Positions 9,133 through 16,940 of a stretch of 64,000 nt of DNA are shown in pieces. A program made the translations under genes and the position numbers. A model generated the notes under the pieces. The model was given only the letters and a program-made list of their open reading frames with translations. It did no database searches and was not told where the DNA came from. Location of the stretch: the NCBI RefSeq assembly GCF_000255655.1, contig NZ_JH636435.1:3050960-3114959 (forward strand), read 5' to 3'. This stretch comes from Schlesneria paludicola DSM 18645 (GTDB taxonomy: Bacteria; Planctomycetota; Planctomycetia; Planctomycetales; Planctomycetaceae). Positions within the stretch are counted from its first letter, which is position 1. Every line of letters begins with the position of its first letter.

Positions 9133-9486
9133 TCAGGGAGCCTTGCCGGGCAGCTTGTCGTCCTTGATCAGATCGCCGAAGGTCTTGCCTTCGACCGAGC
9201 TGGCCTTGGATTCTGCAGTCTTGATGGCGGCCTTGATCTTTTCAACGTCCTTTTCTTTTTCACCGCCAAGAGCTTCGCCGAAGGCCTTGCCGTAATCGTT
9301 GCGAACTTTCTTTTCCTTACCGTGGCAAGCATCGCACTTCGTGTCGGCATGGGCCTTGAGAAGTGCTGGGTAAGCTTCCCAGAACTCTTTGTTGTAATTG
9401 GGCCGAGCGTCAGCTGTCGGTGCCAAGCACACGTTGGCGGCCGCCAGAGCTACGCCGCACGCAATCCAAGTCCAACTCATCCGCAT
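9133..9486 (-). CDS. Small periplasmic one-heme c-type cytochrome-like protein
   Basis: A 117-residue protein with a signal peptide (SWTWIACGVALAAANVCLA, ending ADA) and a single heme c motif C51-DAC54-H55. The mature part (RPNYNKEFWEAYP..., then lysine-rich DYGKAFGEALGGEKEKDVEKIKAAI) is typical of small planctomycete proteins of unknown electron-transfer role. The ATG at 9486 has GAGGAG upstream at good spacing; longer in-frame starts lack one. It is followed by a strong hairpin terminator, so it is probably monocistronic. No axial Met is obvious, so the heme could be bis-His or act as a sensor. Confidence 0.8.
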   Translation of the reverse strand: MRMSWTWIACGVALAAANVCLAPTADARPNYNKEFWEAYPALLKAHADTKCDACHGKEKKVRNDYGKAFGEALGGEKEKDVEKIKAAIKTAESKASSVEGKTFGDLIKDDKLPGKAP

Positions 9487-9846
9487 GAACTCACTCCTCA
9501 CCTGTAAAGACATTGCCGTCACAATAGAGCCCAAAACGATGCGACCCGAGGGTCCTGCCGCAAGCCCTACCTCCAACGACGATTAGAGACGTCAGTCCAC
9601 CAAGTGTCAACTCCGTAAATCGGCCTGAACATCGATCGTTCGCAGATTGCTGGACGGTCGTCAAGCATGTTACGGCTGACCGAAGATAGGAGCGTCAGAG
9701 TTGAGATTCAGTCTCACAAAAGGTTGTGAATTTGACGGACCATTCGCCTCCGCTCGCACGCCTGAGCACACAACCTGAACGCCGACTGAAACAACAGGAA
9801 CGGGGTTGGTCACGGCGTCGTCAACACCATCATCCCCCCCTGCTCG

Positions 9847-10158
9847 CTATGCACGCGGTTCGAGTACTTGTAATCGGACGGACTGGACGAACGGTTTAAT
9901 CCGGATGCGATAATCGGCCATATGGGGAGCGACAAGATGCGCTTTCAGGTGCGCCAGGCTTTCCCACTTTTCCACGATCATCACAAAGTTCGCTCCCAGT
10001 GACTGCTGAACCGGCAAATCGGTGACGGCATCGACGGCGGCTCCATACTCAATGCAGCCATTCTCTTTTCGCACCGGAACGGTGACTTGAGCGAATTCCT
10101 TTAAAAAATCTTCACGGTGACCGGGCGTCGTTTCGATCAGGGCCAGCACATGAATCAT
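9847..10158 (-). CDS. Antibiotic-biosynthesis-monooxygenase (ABM) domain protein, YgiN-like
   Basis: The protein is 103 residues, the length of a single ABM ferredoxin-like domain. It begins MIHVLALIETTPGHREDFLKEF and contains ENGCIEYGAAVD and NFVMIVEKWESLAHLKAHLVAPHM, the usual family signature (E.W......H). Members are cofactor-free quinol or heme-related monooxygenases or small-molecule binders. It lies 62 bp downstream of the bd-like oxidase genes on the same strand and may share their transcript, which would fit a quinone-linked role. This functional link is inference. Confidence 0.82.
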   Translation of the reverse strand: MIHVLALIETTPGHREDFLKEFAQVTVPVRKENGCIEYGAAVDAVTDLPVQQSLGANFVMIVEKWESLAHLKAHLVAPHMADYRIRIKPFVQSVRLQVLEPRA

Positions 10159-10219
10159 GGATTGCTCAATTCTTACAAGGGAAGATTTCTTCGGAGCCCG
10201 GTTCCATCGCAGGAAGACC

Positions 10220-11335
10220 TCAACGAACCATGCCCCGCTGGACCGTTCGAATGCACCAGGCAATCGCCGCCACGACGATTACCGTTGCCACCAAAAATAC
10301 TCCGAACCCTCCGACGGTGGAAGCTTCCGCATGCCGCGGTGCCAGGCTGGTAATGTCGATCGCCCCCAATCGAAGCCCCTCACGAATCACGGAGACACCC
10401 AGCAGACTCGCGAGACAGCCGATCGACACCGCCCACATTCCAAACGAGCAGAACTGCCGTGCCCGCCATTGCTGAGCCCATCCAAGCGCCTGGGTGATGA
10501 CACCGAGAATGACCAACAACAAATAGGGTAAGCCCAACGCCCCGAAGATCAGGCTGCGCGCGGCATCGTCACACTGTATCAGAGTCACGATTCCGGCGAC
10601 CAACGCAACCGACATTCCTCCGCCTGCCAGGCGTACGAGCGTGCGGACAGAACTCGGAAATTCTCCATAGGACTCTGGCTCGCGATCCGGATTCTGATCG
10701 ATCCGTTCCTCTTGCCGCCAGATCTGCCACCCAACCGATGCGGCCATCGTTGCAAACGAACCACCGATCCAGACCAGCATCCGCGGAATCACAATTGATG
10801 CCGTCAAAGGCAGATGCCCCGTCGCATAGATCTCGGCCCAGCGTTCGCCGTGACATGCGATCAGATGATTGGCGGTCCAGCAGAATCCGACGAAGACAAA
10901 GCAGAGCGAAGTCGCGACCACGACAGCAACTCGAAGACTGTAGACTCGATTCCAAAGCCAGGCGCTTTTGATCAAGTACAGCAGATAGAACGCGGTGATC
11001 AGAACAGGAATGACAATCATCCACCTCCACCACAACAGCAAATTGGCCGTGTAGAAGTGACTTTGATAGACGATCTGTATGAAGAGCAACGGCGCGACAC
11101 CGGCGGTAATCGCGGCACTTAGCATAAACGGCATCCAGTCCCGTAGCGTCGCTGCCAAAGGCTGTGCCGCACGCGGCCGCACGATCAATCCAGGAAAGAT
11201 TGTCGACCAGGTCACATACAAGCATCCTGCCAACACATAGTGCATGAAGGCCTGGTGCAGTACAAACGTCAAGACGTACAGCGTCAAATAGAACGCGGTC
11301 GGATATGAGAAACCAAAGGGAAAGATCGCAGTCAT
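10220..11335 (-). CDS. Polytopic membrane subunit paired with the bd-like oxidase
   Basis: A 371-residue protein with about nine membrane segments. The first helix (FYLTLYVLTFVLHQAFMHYV) has histidines placed like those in helix 1 of the upstream CydA-like protein, and further conserved-looking His residues occur in FCWTANHLIACHGERWAE. It therefore looks like a diverged bd-oxidase-family subunit rather than a standard CydB. It starts 85 bp after the larger subunit ends, on the same strand. Probable role: second heme- or quinone-binding subunit of a terminal oxidase or quinol:electron-carrier complex. Assignment rests on gene pairing and helix-1 pattern only. Confidence 0.6.
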   Translation of the reverse strand: MTAIFPFGFSYPTAFYLTLYVLTFVLHQAFMHYVLAGCLYVTWSTIFPGLIVRPRAAQPLAATLRDWMPFMLSAAITAGVAPLLFIQIVYQSHFYTANLLLWWRWMIVIPVLITAFYLLYLIKSAWLWNRVYSLRVAVVVATSLCFVFVGFCWTANHLIACHGERWAEIYATGHLPLTASIVIPRMLVWIGGSFATMAASVGWQIWRQEERIDQNPDREPESYGEFPSSVRTLVRLAGGGMSVALVAGIVTLIQCDDAARSLIFGALGLPYLLLVILGVITQALGWAQQWRARQFCSFGMWAVSIGCLASLLGVSVIREGLRLGAIDITSLAPRHAEASTVGGFGVFLVATVIVVAAIAWCIRTVQRGMVR

Positions 11336-11419
11336 TCGTCAGGCCCAGAAAGTGCGTCAGCGTCGTCGCCCGCGTGTTGATTCACCAGTAAAAGAAGGAC
11401 TCGCACCACAAACCCGCAA

Positions 11420-12847
11420 TTAATGTCCACGGCTGACACCACGGCGGTGATTTTGCTTGAAGTCCCCCGGAGCCGTCCCCGCCTCGTTCAACCACACCTC
11501 AATCTGAGCCAGCGTTTCCGGATTCTCGCTAAGTTCCCAGTCTCGACTCGAGCGGTCGTTCCGACTGGTCCAGCGCACAAACTGAACCAGTGACTCCAAT
11601 TCACGAGCGGTCCCCGCAAACGGTGGCATGAATGGTTTTGTATGCTGCAATTTGGCGAAATTCATCCGCATCTGGTTCGCGTCCCACGCCCCCGTCAATT
11701 CAGCGACGGCATTGGTGCCCTGCATCGTGTGGCAGACACTGCATTGACGGCGAAACACCTTCGCGCCCAGACGTACCTGGTCATTCGCGTAGCCCGCGTC
11801 ATTGCGCAGTGGATAAGGATCGTTGCTTGTACAACCCACCTCGCGCAAATGAGCCACTTCGTCCGGCAGAATCGAATTGGAGTACAGGACGTGCCGAATC
11901 GAGTACGGTTTGCGTGAACCTTCCCGAACGAACTCACCCCCGGCGGTCGCTCCGAACGCCAGCAGCAACAGCAACGACGCCGTTGCCCCATTGACGTACA
12001 GTCGCTGAATCACCAAGCCCAGAATCGCATAGCTGCCAATCGCCAAAGACGAGGCGATCGAAAGACTGAGAAAGAGCATCATCGCCGGACTGCCGCCCAG
12101 AACCCAACTGCGACTGTCCTCGGGCATGACCGCCAAGAACCAAATTCCCAGGATTGGCATCGCGACCATCGGCACCAGCAAATGAGCGGCTCGATTGATG
12201 AGCGCGCGCCGACCGTCTCGATCGATCGAGTTCATGAGATTAATCACAACGCAGGCCGCCAGCGCCGCCAGCGTCATCGCGACCACGGTGCGGAAAAACA
12301 GGCTCGGCCAGAAACTCGGATTGAAGAATCCATCGAAAAGCCGGTGTGATTCGAGCCATCTTCCGGGGGTTAGCTGCCATGACAGAATTCCGTTGATCAC
12401 GAACAGACTGACCCACGACGCAAATGCATAAATGGCGAGTAGCGTCATCGCTGCTCGATCGTTCAGGCGCTGGTGATACCGATAGAAGCAGTATCCCGCG
12501 ACGATTTCCAGGCAAAAGAATGTCCATTCCGTGGCCCACAACCAGTGAAAGTGGTCGACCATCGAACCGATTGTCGCGGGACTGACCTGAATCGCCGTAA
12601 ACCAGATTCCAACCCCCGTCAGAGCACCAACCACAAAGCTGATCAGTACTAGCAGCTTGAAATAGCCTTTGACGAATGGTCGGGCATGGATTTCGCGTCC
12701 GGTCATCGCCAGCCACTGGAAATAGCAGAGCAAAATTCCGCCACCCACCGCAAACTGGGCGAGAAAGACATGGACAATCGCAACACCCGCCATGACCAAC
12801 CCCGGCATAATAGGGCCATAATCGTTGACGGGGAAAACTTCAGACAT
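11420..12847 (-). CDS. Cytochrome bd-like (CydA-like) subunit fused to a c-type cytochrome
   Basis: A 475-residue protein with about nine membrane segments in residues 15-305 and a periplasmic C-terminal cytochrome c domain. Helix 1 (VHVFLAQFAVGGGILL) has His26 at the position of the CydA heme ligand. ALTGVGIWFTAIQVSP and HWLWATEWTFFCLEIVAGY resemble CydA helices 2-3, including two glutamates (E107, E114) near those used for proton delivery. The heme c site is C369-SVC372-H373, followed by a probable Met ligand in KPFMPPFAG. The CydA Q-loop and later helices are shortened. AAGGAGG lies six bases before the ATG. Likely substrate: quinol or a c-type donor, with electrons passing through the fused heme c. 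Confidence 0.72.
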   Translation of the reverse strand: MSEVFPVNDYGPIMPGLVMAGVAIVHVFLAQFAVGGGILLCYFQWLAMTGREIHARPFVKGYFKLLVLISFVVGALTGVGIWFTAIQVSPATIGSMVDHFHWLWATEWTFFCLEIVAGYCFYRYHQRLNDRAAMTLLAIYAFASWVSLFVINGILSWQLTPGRWLESHRLFDGFFNPSFWPSLFFRTVVAMTLAALAACVVINLMNSIDRDGRRALINRAAHLLVPMVAMPILGIWFLAVMPEDSRSWVLGGSPAMMLFLSLSIASSLAIGSYAILGLVIQRLYVNGATASLLLLLAFGATAGGEFVREGSRKPYSIRHVLYSNSILPDEVAHLREVGCTSNDPYPLRNDAGYANDQVRLGAKVFRRQCSVCHTMQGTNAVAELTGAWDANQMRMNFAKLQHTKPFMPPFAGTARELESLVQFVRWTSRNDRSSRDWELSENPETLAQIEVWLNEAGTAPGDFKQNHRRGVSRGH

Positions 12848-12864
12848 CGGGCGCCTCCTTTTTT

Positions 12865-13000
12865 GTCACCGTTCACGGGTTGGGGGCTGACGCATTTTCA
12901 TCCCAGAAGACGCGTGATACCAGGCGAGGTTTTCGCAACCGAGATACCCGTTGCCGATGAATATCGGATCGGTGCCCCTCTCTGACTCGTGAACGGTAAC
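12865..13000. repeat. Dispersed repeat family R3, copy A
   Basis: About 136 bp bounded by an inverted repeat (ACCGTTCACG at 12868-12877 and CGTGAACGGT at 12988-12997). The central 35 bases (12906-12940) recur with three differences at 23474-23508, and similarity extends on both sides. It sits between the divergent bd-like oxidase and DUF4404-like genes, in their shared promoter region. Confidence 0.75.
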
Positions 13001-13246
13001 TTCTTTTTCATGTTGTAGCACAGTTGGCAAGATGTTGAAGCTTGCGTGAATCGGTCCGACAGTTGCTATAATGCCGTGTGCACGTCCCGAAGACGCTTTC
13101 CCCTCATCAAGCGTCGCCCATCCGCCTCTCATACAGACTGATTGTGCGACCATCTCTTGACGGAATGCGAGGCGCATCGCAGAAGCGTCGAACGGTGCCG
13201 GAGGTCTTTATCGCTTCGAATCAATTTTACTGAGAGGAGTCGAATC

Positions 13247-13612
13247 ATGACCGTACAGTCGACCGCGGAAATGACCTTTGAAGCGCAGACGCATGCCAAT
13301 TTGCGACAGCTTGCCGCGTCACTTCGGGAAGCCAGCCATTTGACGCCCGACGCCCAAACGGCGTTGGCCAGCTTGCTGGATGAAATTGGCCGAGAACTCG
13401 GTACGACGGGACTGAGCAGTGAAAAGACTGCGCGCTTGGCAGAAGCCGTCAGCGACGTCGCGCGTGCTTTGGATGAACAACAGTCGGTGGAATCCTTCGA
13501 TTCCGCTCGCACACGATTGAAAGAAGCGGCCATTACGGCGGAGACGGAAGCCCCCATTGCCACCGGTCTGGCCTATCGCTTCATGGATACCCTGGCCAGC
13601 ATTGGAATCTAG
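13247..13612 (+). CDS. DUF4404-like small acidic protein
   Basis: The protein has 121 residues, is acidic and almost entirely helical. NLRQLAASLREASHLTPDAQ and LLDEIGRELG followed by a C-terminal YRFMDTLASIGI match the general pattern of DUF4404 proteins (short dimeric helical proteins ending in a ...L.DALA.MGI motif) as I recall it. GAGAGGAG lies eight bases before the ATG at 13247, which fixes the start. Function is unknown. It is transcribed divergently from the bd-like oxidase genes, with repeat R3-A in the shared upstream region. Confidence 0.65.
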   Translation: MTVQSTAEMTFEAQTHANLRQLAASLREASHLTPDAQTALASLLDEIGRELGTTGLSSEKTARLAEAVSDVARALDEQQSVESFDSARTRLKEAAITAETEAPIATGLAYRFMDTLASIGI

Positions 13613-13724
13613 GGGTTCGGAACTTATCCGATTCGGTGACGATCTCCGGGAATTCTCGGTTGGTGGACGAGATTCCCCGGCAGGTCGGACGGACTCCCCG
13701 GCCGCCCGCACGAAATTGTTCCAA

Positions 13725-16199
13725 CTATCGCTTCGACTTTTCGTTGGCCCACTCGATCAACGTCGGGCGCGGGCCTGGAAATGGAGCCGTGCGGGTCCTA
13801 CCAGAATCCTGATCTTGACGTTCCAACAATGCGCGAAAGAAACTGAGCAGCGCAGGTTGCATCGGCGGGATTTCACTCGCAAGATTGGTCGGGGCGGCGG
13901 AACGATCTCCCAGAATAGGATATTTGAAGTTCCGTACGCGATAGACTCGATCCTCGTGAATCTTAAACACAAGATCGACGACACCTTTTTCTTCGGCTCG
14001 CTTGGGCACAGCATCGACGCGACAGAACCAGCGTCCCTGTTCGAGGTAATTGCGCCTCACATTTTCCGCATCCTGGTCAATGTCGCGCGTGTCGAAGTGA
14101 TCACCGACATTGACCTTCATCATGTTTCGAAGCTCTTGCTTGGACATGACTTTGTTTCCTTCAATTTCGATCTCGCGAATCTTGTATCGCAGTCCCCCGT
14201 TGACGTCATAGTGAATTTCGAGATTCGATTCGTCTTCGGAGAACTTTAAACCGGGTTCAATCAACACATCAAGATAACCCAGGCTGTGGTAGTACCGCTT
14301 GATACCATCCATGTCCTCTTTCATGGTCGACAGATCATATTTTCCGCTGAAAAGCTGCAAAATCCGCGTCTTGGATTGCGGCTTCGTCTGCTCGATTCCG
14401 TCGACAACTTCGTGCTTTCCATCGAACTTGACGGTCGAAACGTGGACTTTCGGCCCTTCATTGATGGCGAATATGACTTCACGATTGTCACGGTCACTGC
14501 CCTTCTCGAGGGTCACGGTCGCGAACGCAAAGCCTTTCTCGTGGTAATACTCTTCGATCCGCCGTGCGCATTCGCGGTTGGAACGGACATCGAAAGGACT
14601 CCCCGGCTTCAGTTGTGTCATCGCGTCGAAGACTTTCTGCTTCACCTTTTTCAGGCCCTTGTATTCCACACGACGCACGATGGGCCGCTCAATCACACGG
14701 AAGACGAGAGCGGTCCCTCGCTCACATGGGCGCAGCATTGGTTCGACGCTGGAGAACCAGCGAGTCCGAATCAGTACATCAACGTCGTCTTTGATTTTCT
14801 CAAAATTTATCGGATGATCGGGCCGACTTTTGATTTGCTTGGTGATCGCGGATTCAGGAATTGTGATATTTCCTTCGACCACGATTTTCGAGATCGGGCC
14901 GACTTCGTACCAGGACAGTCCGTCCGAGAACTCCGTTTCGACTGATCGTTCGAAGCGTTCAGGATCGGGGGCAGGTGTCACGGACGTCGTCGAACTCTCA
15001 GCAACTTGCGTGGGATCATCCGACTGTGCGACTTCGACAGATTCCTTTCTGCGGTCTGAAGACTGACCTTCCAGCGGATGCAGCAATCCGGCCAACCCCA
15101 ATCCAAACAACAGGGCGGTCATCGTGAGCCCCCCGACGCTCACCCGATTCAGACGCGGTGCGGGTTCACCCAGCAATCGAAGCAGCCGGTATTTCAGTTG
15201 AGAGGGACGTTTTCCTGTCGCAGCCAGCAACGCCGCACTCTCACCACCCGGCATTTTCCGCGAGCCACAAACATCCGCGAGATGAATCAGGGCCTCGCCA
15301 TATTCAAGGGCAGAACAGCCAGACGCCACAACCAGGTCATCGCACGTGCATTCGCGTTCAATGCTGACTCGATGACTGATGTACCAGACCGCCGGATGAA
15401 AGAAGAAGATCGCTTCAACCACGCGCTGCAGCCAATTGATCAGTAAGTCACCGCGACGAAGATGCGCCAACTCGTGGGCCAGGACCAATTCGACCTGCGC
15501 GACAGTCAGTCCCGACATCAGCGCGGGCGGGATCAGAATCAGCGGACGGAGTGTTCCGGTCACCACCGGGACCGAGATGCGATGGCAATGTGCCACGATG
15601 GGCACCACCCGAATTCCCCATCGCTCGGCTGTCCGGCAAACAATTTCACGCAGGCGATCGTCGATCACTTCGACCGCGTTCCAACGCATACGCCAACTGG
15701 CGGCCACAGCAACAACTAATCTTAACAACATGGCCGCGACGCCGGACAGGTACATGGCGGTGATCCACGGAGCAAAGCCCACGAATGTCAGCCCCTGTCG
15801 AGCAGGCCCCCTGTTAATAGAGATGGCGTCGGCCGCGAGCATCGATGCGAAACTCTCGGAAGGCACCAATCCATCCATCTTGGAGATCGTTGAAGACGTC
15901 TGCCCTGGAACTTGTGACCCGGGAACGCCGTCTGCCACGCTCACCTCGTTGACAGATGCAAGCAATCCAAACGTGACCAGCGAACAGAGGACGATCAGTC
16001 CCAACGCGCCCACACCGGACCAATAGCGTGCATTTGCCGACCTTCGCCGAAGCCCAAAATCGACCACAACAAACAGCCCCCCAATCAAGCTCGCCTGCCA
16101 CAACGAATGCAGAAGCGTCATCGTTAGGTACAGACAAACGGAGCTGGAGAGCCACGGCAGTTGCGAAGCCAACGAATTGAACATCGAGTCGCCACTCAT
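13725..16199 (-). CDS. BlaR1-type M56 metalloprotease fused to POTRA domains
   Basis: An 824-residue fusion. Residues 1-375 are an M56 (BlaR1/MecR1) membrane peptidase: membrane helices, zinc motif H242-ELA-H246 in VLAHELAHLRRGD, the third ligand probably E281 or E283 in IERECTCDDL, and a closing helix at 354-374. After a linker (376-430), residues 435-750 contain four tandem POTRA-like domains of the BamA type: ISKIVVEGNITIPES, VRRVEYKGLKKVKQKVF, VSTVKFDGKHEV, IREIEIEGNKVMSKQEL, each followed by FD.......I..YY...GY. No beta-barrel follows. AAGGAG lies seven bases before the ATG, which overlaps the BlaI stop (ATGA). It probably senses an envelope signal through the POTRA part and cleaves BlaI. 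Confidence 0.85.
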   Translation of the reverse strand: MSGDSMFNSLASQLPWLSSSVCLYLTMTLLHSLWQASLIGGLFVVVDFGLRRRSANARYWSGVGALGLIVLCSLVTFGLLASVNEVSVADGVPGSQVPGQTSSTISKMDGLVPSESFASMLAADAISINRGPARQGLTFVGFAPWITAMYLSGVAAMLLRLVVAVAASWRMRWNAVEVIDDRLREIVCRTAERWGIRVVPIVAHCHRISVPVVTGTLRPLILIPPALMSGLTVAQVELVLAHELAHLRRGDLLINWLQRVVEAIFFFHPAVWYISHRVSIERECTCDDLVVASGCSALEYGEALIHLADVCGSRKMPGGESAALLAATGKRPSQLKYRLLRLLGEPAPRLNRVSVGGLTMTALLFGLGLAGLLHPLEGQSSDRRKESVEVAQSDDPTQVAESSTTSVTPAPDPERFERSVETEFSDGLSWYEVGPISKIVVEGNITIPESAITKQIKSRPDHPINFEKIKDDVDVLIRTRWFSSVEPMLRPCERGTALVFRVIERPIVRRVEYKGLKKVKQKVFDAMTQLKPGSPFDVRSNRECARRIEEYYHEKGFAFATVTLEKGSDRDNREVIFAINEGPKVHVSTVKFDGKHEVVDGIEQTKPQSKTRILQLFSGKYDLSTMKEDMDGIKRYYHSLGYLDVLIEPGLKFSEDESNLEIHYDVNGGLRYKIREIEIEGNKVMSKQELRNMMKVNVGDHFDTRDIDQDAENVRRNYLEQGRWFCRVDAVPKRAEEKGVVDLVFKIHEDRVYRVRNFKYPILGDRSAAPTNLASEIPPMQPALLSFFRALLERQDQDSGRTRTAPFPGPRPTLIEWANEKSKR

Positions 16200-16591
16200 T
16201 TTAAACGCTCCTTCGCTTTTTGATTCAGGATCCGCCGCAACTCTTTCAACTCGTCGTCATCCAGATCCGACGATTCGAACAGACTGAGCATCACGGCTTT
16301 GGCGGAACCATCGAAGACGCGTTCCACGACATCTCCGAGCATTCGTCCCGTGACCTCTTCGCGTGCGACAATCGGTGTGAAAGAACATGCATTCCCCTGC
16401 ATCGTCCGCTTCAGATATCGCTTGCTGACCATCACATTCAGCGTCGTGATGACGGACGTATGCGCGAGCGGACGGCCCCCGGCCTCGAGTGCTTCGCGCA
16501 CGTCACGCACAGCAAGCGGTGATCGGCCCCAGAGGATTTTGAGGATTTGCAGTTCCAGTTCCGTGGGATGAGTCGTCTTCGGCCGCACCAT
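16196..16591 (-). CDS. BlaI/MecI-family transcriptional repressor
   Basis: A 131-residue winged-helix repressor: TELELQILKILWGRSPLAVRDVREAL, then LAHTSVITTLNVMVSKRYLKRT is the DNA-binding half, and the C-terminal helices (LFESSDLDDDELKELRRIL) mediate dimerisation. In this family the membrane M56 partner cleaves the repressor between the two halves to induce expression. Its stop codon overlaps the start of the M56-POTRA gene by four bases (ATGA), so the two are co-translated. GAGGG six bases before the ATG at 16591 supports the start. A 10-bp inverted repeat just upstream is a candidate operator. Confidence 0.92.
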   Translation of the reverse strand: MVRPKTTHPTELELQILKILWGRSPLAVRDVREALEAGGRPLAHTSVITTLNVMVSKRYLKRTMQGNACSFTPIVAREEVTGRMLGDVVERVFDGSAKAVMLSLFESSDLDDDELKELRRILNQKAKERLK

Positions 16592-16630
16592 GATTGCCCT
16601 CATTCCCAATCCAGACAAAACTTCGATTTC

Positions 16631-16677
16631 AATAGAAGATAGAGCAAGCAAGTCATTCCTACAAGAGATCTTCTATT
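16631..16677 (-). promoter_or_regulatory. Inverted repeat upstream of blaI-like gene, candidate operator
   Basis: AATAGAAGAT (16631-16640) and its exact reverse complement ATCTTCTATT (16668-16677) flank 27 bp of AT-rich DNA, 40-86 bp upstream of the repressor start codon. BlaI-family repressors bind dyad operators in their own promoter and autoregulate, so this is a plausible site; it does not contain the classic TACA/TGTA half-sites. Confidence 0.4.
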
Positions 16678-16720
16678 TTCATAGATGGCACCGCGAGAGG
16701 GGATTTCCTCGCATGGATAC

Positions 16721-16854
16721 CCTCGTTACCAAGCTCCCGCTTGGTAACGCCTTTTGCGATTTCATTTTCTGTCGAGCACGAAATTGAACACGAACCGACG
16801 TAGACATTTCTAATGAGTACGAAGCATCCCCACCGCGGGAGCTTGGGAACGAGG
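16721..16854. repeat. Dispersed repeat family R2, copy A (MITE-like)
   Basis: The element is bounded by 20-bp inverted repeats with one mismatch: CCTCGTTACCAAGCTCCCGC at 16721-16740 and its reverse complement at 16835-16854. The left end also folds on itself (GTTACCAAG / CTTGGTAAC, 16725-16748). The left half recurs at 38038-38112. It occupies the gap between the secreted vWA gene and the blaI-like promoter. Confidence 0.75.
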
Positions 16855-16940
16855 GGAAATCAAGCAAAGAACGCAACTTCAAAATTTCGGCTTGGGGACG
16901 AAATTGAAACGAAAGTAGCAGACGTTCTTTCATGCCCCTG

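Noticed and set aside
4224-9486. A defence-system reading of the MoxR/vWA module near an IS element
   Set aside because: MoxR-vWA pairs occur in some defence and stress contexts, but no nuclease, effector or sensor partner is present here and neighbours look like ordinary envelope genes.
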